DNA from: Natrialbaceae archaeon | GTDB taxonomy: Archaea; Halobacteriota; Halobacteria; Halobacteriales; Natrialbaceae | NCBI GenBank assembly: GCA_003552885.1 | Contig: PUPA01000212.1 | Coordinates: 1-5,211 of the forward strand | Length of the DNA: 5,211 bases | Direction: 5' to 3' | In this document: piece after piece, positions 1-4,957 of the stretch | Position numbering within the stretch: position 1 is the stretch's first letter | Layout of the letters: each line of letters starts with the position of its first letter | The notes under the pieces: model-generated | Told to the model about the DNA's origin: nothing | Databases searched by the model: none | What the model saw: only the letters and a program-made list of their open reading frames with translations | Program-made: the position numbers and the translations under genes

Positions 1-59
1 CCGACCCGTTCGGTTCCCGAGGGAGGCTCCGGCCCGGCCGAGGACTCCTCGCCTGTCAT
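1..59 (-). CDS. possible start of a leftward gene (partial)
   Basis: An ATG on the minus strand at 59-57 opens a frame of 19 codons plus two bases that stays open to the window edge. The peptide begins MTGEESSAGPEPPSG, which is acidic and proline/glycine-rich like many haloarchaeal N-termini, and most third codon positions are G or C. Against it, there is no AT-rich promoter element about 27 bases upstream, and the only purine-rich motif (GGAG) touches the ATG. It is too short to identify a product and could be chance in GC-rich DNA. I see nothing else gene-like in 1-188. Confidence 0.2.
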   Translation of the reverse strand, partial: MTGEESSAGPEPPSGTERV

Positions 60-188
60 CTCCGTCGTGTCGACGGACCGGGGGGAGTTGGGGCTGTCGG
101 TTCGGGCCCCACAGGTTCCGAGACGGGCTCGACGCTCCGGACGCGGGGCGTTTCAGTGGTTTCGACGGTGTGACGGCCGACCCGCGGC

Positions 189-1541
189 TCAGAACACCCG
201 GGTGAGGTAGTCGGCCTCCCACTCGCCGTCGTCGTCGACGGAGGCTTCCCACTCGCTGCGTTTGACCTCCAGGTAGGCCGTGTGGAGGGGTTCACCCATC
301 GCCTCCCGGAGGAGTGTACACTCCTCTAAGGCGTCGAGGGCTTCTGCGAGCGTCGCCGGCAGTCGCTCGATGCCGCGGTCGGCGCGTTCGGACGCCGAGA
401 GCTCCGCGGGGTCGACGTCGACGGGCGCGTCGGGCTCGAGCCCGCGCTCGACGCCGTCCATCCCCGCGGTGACCAGCCCGAGGAGCGCGAGGTAGGGGTT
501 GGCCGTGTTGTCACAGGACTTGTACTCGACCCGGGTCGTCCCCGCCCGATCGCCGCGCGTCGCCGAGGGGACTCGAACGCAGGCCTCGCGGTTGTCCGGC
601 CCCCAGGCGGTGAACGCCGAGGCCCACATCCCCGGCTCGAGGCGGTCGTAGGAGCCGACCGTCGGCGCGGTGAGCGCGACGAGCGCGGGGGCGTGTTCGA
701 GCACGCCGGCGACGAAGCTCCGGCCGACGTCGCTGAGGCCGTATCGCTCGTCGCCGGTGGGATCGCCGAAGACGTTCTCGCCGTCGCGCCACAGCGAGAG
801 GTGGACGTGACAGCCGCTGCCCGGCAGCCCCTCGAAGGGTCGTGGGGCGAACGTCGCGTCGACGCCGTGGCGTCTGGCGACCGCGTTGACGGTCGTCTTG
901 TAGAGGACGTGGTTGTCCGCGGCGGCGACCCCCTCGTCGTGTTCGATCACCAGCTCCTGTTGACCGGGGCCGTACTCGGGGTAATAGTTCGAGAGTCCGA
1001 GCCCCTGGGCTTTCAGCGCGTCGATCGTCTCGAGGACGATCTCGTGGGCGCTGTCCATCCCGTCGACGGCGAAACAGGCGCTGTCGTCGAACGGCTCGGG
1101 GCCGTCCTCGCCCTCCCTGGTGAGGTAGTACTCGCCCTCGAAGGCGGCCCGGACGGCCAACCCCTCGTCGGCGAGAGCGGAGAGCCGCTCGCGCAGCCGC
1201 GAGCGCGGGTCGGCCGCCCACGGCTCCCCGTCGAGCTCGTACATGTCACACAGCATGGCGGCGGTGCGGTCGGCGTACGGCAGGACCGTGAACGTCTCCG
1301 GATCGGGGACGAGCCGGACCTCCCCGACCGGCCCGAACCGTCCGCCGTCGACGAGCGCGTCCAGGGCGGTAAACGACTGCATCCCCTTCGTGAGGTTGGC
1401 GCCGTCCTCGAGGATCGAGTCGAGGTCGCCGGCGTCGAGCACCCGTCCACGGGGGACGCCGCTGTTGTTGACGAACAGCAGCCTGATCAGTTCCACGTCG
1501 TTCGCGTCGATCTCCCGTTCGAGGGTCGTGGCGGCGGTCAT
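189..1541 (-). CDS. glutamine synthetase family protein, FluG / gamma-glutamyl-amide ligase-like
   Basis: A 450-residue protein, the usual length for a class I glutamine synthetase (GS). The N-terminal beta-grasp domain covers about 1-105 (VPRGRVLDAGDL at 29-40) and the catalytic domain about 110-450. Visible GS motifs are the metal-site EGEYYL (135-140), GPGQQELVIE (191-200), GSGCHVHLSLW (241-251, metal/ATP His245), NREACVRVP (317-325) and RVEYKSCDNTANPYLA (337-352). Two positions differ from ammonia-using GlnA. The flap PGYEAP reads PGMWAS (303-308), so the catalytic flap Glu is Trp306, and the R-x-E-x-R motif ends in Lys341. From memory, the FluG-type GS-like proteins share both changes, so I infer ATP-dependent gamma-glutamylation of an amine rather than of ammonia. 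No adenylylation tyrosine is seen around 365-395. It is probably a cytoplasmic oligomer. The ATG at 1541 has a GGTGA Shine-Dalgarno 6 bases upstream and an upstream CGTTTTG promoter. It could still be annotated as GlnA; the substrate is unknown. Confidence 0.95.
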   Translation of the reverse strand: MTAATTLEREIDANDVELIRLLFVNNSGVPRGRVLDAGDLDSILEDGANLTKGMQSFTALDALVDGGRFGPVGEVRLVPDPETFTVLPYADRTAAMLCDMYELDGEPWAADPRSRLRERLSALADEGLAVRAAFEGEYYLTREGEDGPEPFDDSACFAVDGMDSAHEIVLETIDALKAQGLGLSNYYPEYGPGQQELVIEHDEGVAAADNHVLYKTTVNAVARRHGVDATFAPRPFEGLPGSGCHVHLSLWRDGENVFGDPTGDERYGLSDVGRSFVAGVLEHAPALVALTAPTVGSYDRLEPGMWASAFTAWGPDNREACVRVPSATRGDRAGTTRVEYKSCDNTANPYLALLGLVTAGMDGVERGLEPDAPVDVDPAELSASERADRGIERLPATLAEALDALEECTLLREAMGEPLHTAYLEVKRSEWEASVDDDGEWEADYLTRVF

Positions 1542-1547
1542 GATAGT

Positions 1548-1552
1548 TCACC
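1548..1552 (-). promoter_or_regulatory. Shine-Dalgarno of the GS-like gene
   Basis: The minus strand reads GGTGA with 6 bases before the ATG at 1541. It matches the anti-Shine-Dalgarno end of archaeal 16S rRNA and fixes this start. It implies a transcript with a short leader, unlike the rightward protein genes of this window, which look leaderless. Confidence 0.55.
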
Positions 1553-1586
1553 GAAGGGTGTCGAGTGAGATCACGACCCAGGGGCT

Positions 1587-1593
1587 CAAAACG
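1587..1593 (-). promoter_or_regulatory. promoter element of the GS-like gene
   Basis: The minus strand reads CGTTTTG, the same short element that precedes the rightward genes. Its T-tract is centred about 48 bases before the ATG. With the usual 26-28 base spacing, transcription would start near 1562, giving a leader of about 21 bases that contains the GGTGA site. The position is inferred from sequence only. Confidence 0.45.
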
Positions 1594-1638
1594 GTATCCC
1601 CTGCGATCGGTCGTCCGGTCACGGCGACCGACGGACGG

Positions 1639-2337
1639 TCACAGCGGCACGGGGAGCCACTCCAGGTGGGTCAAAAACCCCGTCGGATCGAAGAGGGGGT
1701 CGTGGAGGACGAGCCAGTCGAGCAGGACGAGACCGGCGCCGTGGGCGATCACCGACGGCAGGATCGAGTTCGACTTGTAGTCGACGGCGCCGAAGAGGAC
1801 GTCCGTCGGCCCCGACAGCAGGAACTCGATCGGCGGCTTCCCCCAGTGGTGGAACATGTAGACGACGGGGCTGATGAAGACCGCCTTGAATCCGATGTCG
1901 CTGACTCCCACACAGAGCAGCCCGCGGTAGTAGGTCTCCGCCGCCAGCGCGAGGAAAAAGAGCTTCGCCGCGTGGGGGATGAACTCGGCGGGCGCACTCG
2001 AGGTCTCCCACATCGGGTAGAACGCCCTGATCGTCGGCAACGTCGAGCCGACCAGGTAGAACGGGAGGACGAACATCGCCAGCAGGACCCCGTTACGGAT
2101 CGCGAGCCGGTTTATGCGCCAGCCGATCCGCCTGCCGTGGGTCATCGCGAGTGCGAGCGGGCCGGCGAACAGGAACAGCCCGTCGAAAAACAGCCGATTG
2201 TTCAGCCCGGACTGGACGAGGTTCGTCCAGAGGACGGTGAGCAACGCACCGGCCAGCAACGATCGTTGGACCCAGCTCAACCCCAGGAGGCGGTCACGGA
2301 GCCAGCGGGCGCCGGCTTGTGCCCCCTCGGTCGACAC
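1639..2337 (-). CDS. CPBP family intramembrane metalloprotease homologue
   Basis: A 232-residue membrane protein with about six hydrophobic segments (roughly 26-44, 51-67, 82-100, 124-142, 147-163, 192-211). The CPBP/Abi motifs are recognisable: motif 1 AETYYRG (133-139), motif 2 as FHHWGKPPIE (162-171), and motif 3 IAHGAGLVLLD (197-207, His199 and Asp207). The family includes the CAAX prenyl protease Rce1 and bacteriocin-immunity proteins, which cleave substrates within the membrane. In the canonical EExxxR motif 1 the first Glu is Ala133 here, while Glu134 and Arg138 remain, so classical activity is uncertain. The GKPxxE extension after motif 2 resembles a CPBP subgroup I know from other prokaryotes. 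The start is GTG; no in-frame ATG occurs before residue 65, which lies inside the membrane region. Only three bases separate it from the stop of the upstream gene, with no clear Shine-Dalgarno, so translational coupling in a two-gene operon is likely. Substrate unknown. Confidence 0.88.
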   Translation of the reverse strand: MSTEGAQAGARWLRDRLLGLSWVQRSLLAGALLTVLWTNLVQSGLNNRLFFDGLFLFAGPLALAMTHGRRIGWRINRLAIRNGVLLAMFVLPFYLVGSTLPTIRAFYPMWETSSAPAEFIPHAAKLFFLALAAETYYRGLLCVGVSDIGFKAVFISPVVYMFHHWGKPPIEFLLSGPTDVLFGAVDYKSNSILPSVIAHGAGLVLLDWLVLHDPLFDPTGFLTHLEWLPVPL

Positions 2338-2340
2338 GGG

Positions 2341-2607
2341 CTACTCGGTCGGGATCGGACCGGTCCCGATCACCGCGCGGACGTTCGTCTCGAACTCCCG
2401 GCCGGTCGAAAAGTACGTCTCCTCTACGTCCTCTAGGATCTCGGAGATCGTTCGGGGGCCGTCCGGCGTGCGGATCACGGTTTCGCCCTCGATGCGGTCG
2501 ACCTCGCTTCGTTCTTTAGGCCAGGTCAGCCGGGAGCTGACGCGTGCCAGTGGCGCACCGTCGACCGGGCGCCGCTCCCCGAGGGTCAGCCCGTCGTCGT
2601 CGCTCAT
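2341..2607 (-). CDS. DUF5789 family small haloarchaeal protein
   Basis: An 88-residue, acidic, soluble protein with no membrane segment or signal peptide. It has the pattern I know from the haloarchaeal family DUF5789: a short acidic N-terminus, then VDGAPLARVSSRLTWP (15-30), IRTPDGPRTI (45-54), an ETYF element (63-66) and a conserved end VIGTGPIPTE (79-88). The function is unknown. The segment from Ser33 to Pro51 looks like a small beta sheet, followed by a helix around 54-64. It is the first gene of a leftward pair with the CPBP protein, 3 bases apart. The ATG at 2607 has an AT-rich element centred about 26 bases upstream, supporting this start on a leaderless mRNA. The upstream region is shared with the rightward membrane-protein gene and carries two tandem repeat arrays. 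Confidence 0.88.
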   Translation of the reverse strand: MSDDDGLTLGERRPVDGAPLARVSSRLTWPKERSEVDRIEGETVIRTPDGPRTISEILEDVEETYFSTGREFETNVRAVIGTGPIPTE

Positions 2608-2630
2608 GGACGGATTTCGTGAGCGCCTCG

Positions 2631-2644
2631 ATTCAACCTTTCGC
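2631..2644 (-). promoter_or_regulatory. promoter of the DUF5789-CPBP operon
   Basis: The minus strand reads GCGAAAGGTTGAAT. GCGAAA resembles an archaeal BRE and TTGAAT a degenerate TATA box, the latter centred about 26 bases before the ATG at 2607. This predicts a leaderless or nearly leaderless transcript. The element overlaps the edge of the 19-bp repeat array. Confidence 0.5.
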
Positions 2645-2708
2645 TTGCCTGCCCGGCGTTCGTCTGTTCACCCGACGTCCGTCTGTCCGCCCGGCGTCCG
2701 CTTGCCCG
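2640..2708. repeat. degenerate 19-bp tandem repeat
   Basis: Three consecutive 19-base units occupy 2652-2670 (CCCGGCGTTCGTCTGTTCA), 2671-2689 (CCCGACGTCCGTCTGTCCG) and 2690-2708 (CCCGGCGTCCGCTTGCCCG). They agree at most positions. A partial unit lies before them at 2640-2651 (TTCGCTTGCCTG). The array sits just upstream of the leftward operon promoter. It differs in unit and period from the 27-bp array further right. The function is unknown; replication slippage is the simplest origin. Confidence 0.7.
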
Positions 2709-2775
2709 CTCTGCGGGGCGGCCGGACCCATCAGGCACCCGAACCGCGTGCGGACCGCTCACGCCCACCAGCCCG

Positions 2776-2900
2776 TCCGCGCGGACCACACCCTCCGTGT
2801 GGACCACACCCACCACACCCTCCGCGCGGACCACACCCACCACACCCTCCGCGCGGACCACACCCACCACACCCTCCGCGCGGACCACACCCACCACACC
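2776..2900. repeat. 27-bp tandem repeat with nested 9-bp blocks
   Basis: Five head-to-tail units lie at 2776-2793 (18 bases), 2794-2820, 2821-2847, 2848-2874 and 2875-2900. A full unit is block A, TCCGCGCGG, followed by two copies of block B, ACCACACCC. The first unit lacks one B block. Units three and four are identical and the fifth lacks only its last base; the second carries GTGT instead of GCGC. TCCGCGCGGA, spanning A and the first base of B, is a perfect 10-base palindrome present in four units. The minus strand of the B blocks reads GGTGTGGTGGGTGTGG, which has four G-runs. Decayed relatives of the unit can be seen at about 2742-2775 (for example CACGCCCACCA against CACACCCACCA). The period is a multiple of three, so reading frames stay open across it, but no convincing gene uses them. 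It lies between two divergent promoters; a regulatory role is only an inference. Confidence 0.92.
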
Positions 2901-2920
2901 GGCGACATGTGTCTGACGTA

Positions 2921-2928
2921 TCGTTTTG
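2921..2928 (+). promoter_or_regulatory. promoter element of the membrane-protein gene
   Basis: TCGTTTTG has its T-tract centred 27.5 bases before the ATG at 2953. This fits a haloarchaeal TATA-like box with transcription starting at or next to the start codon. It argues against the alternative in-frame TTG at 2926, which lies inside the element. Confidence 0.5.
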
Positions 2929-2952
2929 TGGACGGAGCCCGAACGGGCGTCT

Positions 2953-3891
2953 ATGACCAGCCTGACGGAGGTGTACGACGGGAACGCCCGGGGAGGGACG
3001 AGCCTCCGGCGGCTGTACGCGGGAACGGGACTCGTCCTGGCCGGGGGGCTGTTGGCGGTGCTCGCGGTCCTCGTGGCGGCGACGGACCTCTTCGTCGCCG
3101 ACCGCCTTCTCGCCCGGGAGTACGGGGGGATCCTCGGCGGGCTCGCGGCACCAGTCGTGCTCGTCGGCGTGTTCGTCGTGTTACCCGCGAGCCGACGGGT
3201 CCAGGCGGCCGCGGCGATCAGCGCGAGCATCTGCCTGCTCGGGGTCGCGCTGTTCCGGTATGCTTACCCCGCCCACTGGGACGGCCACGGCCAGGATCTG
3301 ACGCTCTTCGTCTCGGGAGTGTACCTGCTCGGCTTCTTCAGTGCGATCTGGTGTCTGTTCAGCGCCGTCGCCACGTTCAAAACCCGCAACGACCCCGGCG
3401 GTGCCCTCGAGATGAACGTCACCCGACTCGGCCGGACGAAAGTCGTCGAGGTCGACGGCGACTCCGGGCTCGGGGGCGTCGGCTTCTTCGGCGGGACCCC
3501 CGACGGCGAGGTCGAAACCCAGACCAACGAACCGGCCGACGGGCCGTCGGACCCGAAGGAAGCGTCGGCCGACGTCGGTCGAGGGGGAACCGACGCCGGC
3601 CCCTCCGTCGAACGGCCGTCGCGGACCGACGCGAGCCGGTCGACCGTCGGTGCCCCGACGGGTGACGGCGGCTCGACGACGGACGAGCTCCGCTCGCCGC
3701 CCGACCGCGACGGCGGGCTGATCGTCGCCGACCGGCCGGCCCCCGCGGAGACGACCGACCGCTACTGTGGCAACTGCACCCACTTCGAATACGTCCGGTC
3801 GAGCTCCGGGATGGCCCCCTACTGTGGCTTCCACGGCGAACGGATGGAGGACATGGACGCCTGCGAGGAGTGGACGCCGAACCACGGCTGA
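2953..3891 (+). CDS. haloarchaeal four-helix membrane protein with C-terminal Cys4 module (DUF7139-like)
   Basis: A 312-residue protein from the ATG at 2953. The ORF can be extended 9 codons to a TTG, but that would start inside the promoter element. A short cytoplasmic-looking head (MTSLTEVYDGN) is followed by four hydrophobic segments at about 21-43, 58-78, 84-103 and 116-140. A conserved stretch then reads ATFKTRNDPGG (140-150) and VTRLGRTKVVEVD (156-168), followed by a Gly/Asp/Pro-rich, probably disordered linker (about 185-265). The C-terminal module runs YCGNCTHFEY to DACEEW, with Cys272, Cys275, Cys291 and Cys304 spaced like a small zinc-binding ribbon; His277 and His294 lie nearby. 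I recognise the N-terminal part as a conserved haloarchaeal family that I recall as DUF7139; its role is unknown. It is the first rightward gene, divergent from the DUF5789 operon, and the VOC gene begins 54 bases downstream with its own promoter-like element. Confidence 0.88.
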   Translation: MTSLTEVYDGNARGGTSLRRLYAGTGLVLAGGLLAVLAVLVAATDLFVADRLLAREYGGILGGLAAPVVLVGVFVVLPASRRVQAAAAISASICLLGVALFRYAYPAHWDGHGQDLTLFVSGVYLLGFFSAIWCLFSAVATFKTRNDPGGALEMNVTRLGRTKVVEVDGDSGLGGVGFFGGTPDGEVETQTNEPADGPSDPKEASADVGRGGTDAGPSVERPSRTDASRSTVGAPTGDGGSTTDELRSPPDRDGGLIVADRPAPAETTDRYCGNCTHFEYVRSSSGMAPYCGFHGERMEDMDACEEWTPNHG

Positions 3892-3913
3892 TCCGATCCG
3901 ACCGACTCCGCCA

Positions 3914-3921
3914 CGCTTTTG
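3914..3921 (+). promoter_or_regulatory. promoter element of the VOC gene
   Basis: CGCTTTTG has its T-tract centred 27.5 bases before the ATG at 3946, the same spacing as at the other rightward genes. It indicates separate, leaderless transcription of the VOC gene even though only 54 bases separate the two coding regions. An in-frame TTG at 3919 falls inside this element and is therefore unlikely to be the start. Confidence 0.5.
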
Positions 3922-3945
3922 GCCCGAGTGGACGTCCCGGAGAGC

Positions 3946-4734
3946 ATGGATGGAACGCTCGATCACGTCATGATGCGCGTCGAAGAGTTAGCGGACTCCC
4001 TCGAGTGGTACGGCGAACACCTCGGGTACGAGGAGAAAGACCGCTACGAGGGCGACGGGTTCACCATCGTCTACCTCGGCCCGGAGGAGATGGGTGAGGA
4101 GGAGGCGTTCCTCGAGCTCACCCACAACGAAGGCGAGAGCTACGAGATGGGCGACGCCTGGGGACACATTGCGGTCCGGGTGCCCGAGGGCGAACTCGAG
4201 GAGTACTACGAGCGCCTGATCGAGGGAGGCGTCGAGGACTACCGCGATCCCGAATCGTGTGGCGGCCGGTACGCGTTCGTCAAGGATCCAGACGGACACG
4301 AGATCGAACTCGTCCAGCGCGATCGGGGGACGACGTGGTCGCTCGATCACACCATGATCCGCGTCGAGGACGCCGACGAGGCACTCGGCTTCTGGGCCCG
4401 CAAGTTCGGCTACGAGGGTGCCGGCCGCTGGGAGTCGGACACGTTCGCGAACTACTACGTGAAACCCGAGGGCGCAGCCGAGGAGGCGATGGCGGTCGAG
4501 CTCACCTACAACTACGACGGCCGAAGCTACGAGATGGGCGACGCCTGGGGACATCTCTGTGTCCGTGTCGACGACCTCGCCGAGGACTGGGAGCAGCTGA
4601 TGGTCCGGGAGGCCGAGGACTACCGCGACCCCGAGAGCAACGACGGGATGTACGCGTTCACGAGAGACCAGGACGGCCACGAGATCGAACTCATCGAACG
4701 GGACCTCGAGGCGGAGTCGATGTTCCCGTTCTGA
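3946..4734 (+). CDS. double-domain glyoxalase I-like VOC protein
   Basis: A 262-residue fusion of two glyoxalase/VOC domains (about 1-125 and 130-252) joined by a short linker. Each half resembles E. coli GloA (lactoylglutathione lyase), which isomerises the methylglyoxal-thiol hemithioacetal at a Ni/Zn site. All four metal ligands appear in both halves. Domain 1 has His7 (LDHVMMRV), Glu57 (FLELTHN), His74 (WGHIAVRV) and Glu121 (HEIELV). Domain 2 has His135 (LDHTMIRV), Glu185 (AVELTYN), His203 (WGHLCVRV) and Glu248 (HEIELI). SYEMGDAWGH, EDYRDPES and DGHEIEL occur in both, and a 29-base stretch is identical between them (4138-4166 and 4525-4553). Most bacterial GloA proteins are single domains that dimerise; here one chain could supply both sites. 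Haloarchaea contain gamma-glutamylcysteine rather than glutathione, so the thiol cofactor is likely different. The ATG at 3946 is supported by the upstream promoter spacing. Another VOC dioxygenase- or isomerase-type activity remains possible. Confidence 0.93.
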   Translation: MDGTLDHVMMRVEELADSLEWYGEHLGYEEKDRYEGDGFTIVYLGPEEMGEEEAFLELTHNEGESYEMGDAWGHIAVRVPEGELEEYYERLIEGGVEDYRDPESCGGRYAFVKDPDGHEIELVQRDRGTTWSLDHTMIRVEDADEALGFWARKFGYEGAGRWESDTFANYYVKPEGAAEEAMAVELTYNYDGRSYEMGDAWGHLCVRVDDLAEDWEQLMVREAEDYRDPESNDGMYAFTRDQDGHEIELIERDLEAESMFPF

Positions 4735-4740
4735 ACGGAA

Positions 4741-4756
4741 CCGAAACCGGTAAAAG
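4741..4756 (+). promoter_or_regulatory. promoter of tRNA-Ser
   Basis: CCGAAACC (BRE-like) is followed by GGTAAAAG (TATA-like). TAAAAG is centred 27.5 bases before the first base of the tRNA. This is the classic archaeal arrangement and suggests the tRNA has its own transcript, starting 7 bases after the VOC stop codon. Confidence 0.65.
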
Positions 4757-4780
4757 CGCAGACCGGGTACGGACCGATGG

Positions 4781-4865
4781 GCCGAGATAGCCTAGCCCGG
4801 CCAAGGCGGCAGATTCGAAATCTGCTGTCCTCACGGACACGGGAGTTCAAATCTCCCTCTCGGCG
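4781..4865 (+). tRNA. trnS: tRNA-Ser (anticodon CGA)
   Basis: The 85-base gene folds completely. The acceptor stem GCCGAGA (4781-4787) pairs with TCTCGGC (4858-4864), and the D stem is GCC/GGC. The anticodon stem GCAGA (4809-4813) and TCTGC (4821-4825) encloses the loop TTCGAAA, with anticodon CGA at 4816-4818. The long variable arm TGTCC/GGACA has a TCAC loop (4826-4839). The T arm is GGGAG/CTCCC with the loop TTCAAAT. The discriminator is G4865. The long variable arm and G73 are serine identity features, and CGA reads UCG codons. CCA is not encoded directly after G73 (CTCCA follows), so the tail is added after transcription. No intron is seen. Confidence 0.98.
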
Positions 4866-4873
4866 CTCCACCG

Positions 4874-4878
4874 TTTTT
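4874..4878 (+). terminator. T-tract terminator after tRNA-Ser
   Basis: Five consecutive T residues begin 9 bases after the tRNA discriminator, in an otherwise GC-rich stretch. Short T-tracts without a hairpin are typical archaeal terminators. No comparable T-run follows the VOC or membrane-protein genes. Confidence 0.5.
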
Positions 4879-4923
4879 CCGTCCCCGACTCCGAGTGCCG
4901 TCGTCGACACGGCCTCGGACCCG

Positions 4924-4933
4924 ATCGTTTTTG
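4924..4933 (+). promoter_or_regulatory. promoter element of the right-edge gene
   Basis: ATCGTTTTTG has its T-tract centred 28 bases before the GTG at 4958, matching the spacing at the two upstream rightward protein genes. It supports the GTG start and a leaderless transcript. Confidence 0.5.
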
Positions 4934-4957
4934 TCCGCGGGCCGTGTGGCTCCGACC

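Noticed and set aside
693..1568. 291-codon plus-strand ORF antisense to the GS-like gene
   Set aside because: Its frame mirrors the strongly conserved GS motifs on the other strand; such antisense frames are common in GC-rich haloarchaeal DNA.
1243..2436. 397-codon plus-strand ORF across the GS promoter and CPBP gene
   Set aside because: The composition is Arg/Gln-rich and low-complexity, and it spans two well supported genes on the other strand.
2776..2900. CRISPR array
   Set aside because: Units are directly adjacent with no spacers, and no cas-like gene is in the window.
2604..3230. Minus-strand ORF across the array with GVVGVVRAE repeats
   Set aside because: It is basic and Ala/Arg-rich, begins inside the membrane-protein gene, and overlaps the start of the DUF5789 gene. 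It looks like a shadow frame.
2544..3665. Long plus-strand ORF crossing the 27-bp array, giving a His-rich nonapeptide repeat (HTLRADHTH)
   Set aside because: The rest of the frame is Arg/Pro-rich, overlaps the DUF5789 gene on the opposite strand and the membrane-protein gene in another frame, and has no promoter at the right spacing. The frame is open only because the repeat length is divisible by three.
3919..3945. TTG extension of the VOC protein by nine residues
   Set aside because: The TTG lies inside the promoter element, and the glyoxalase fold begins at the ATG (MDGTLDH).
4781..4865. tRNA-Ser as an integration site of a mobile element
   Set aside because: No integrase and no second copy of the tRNA 3' end are seen. 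The flanking genes look like ordinary haloarchaeal core genes.
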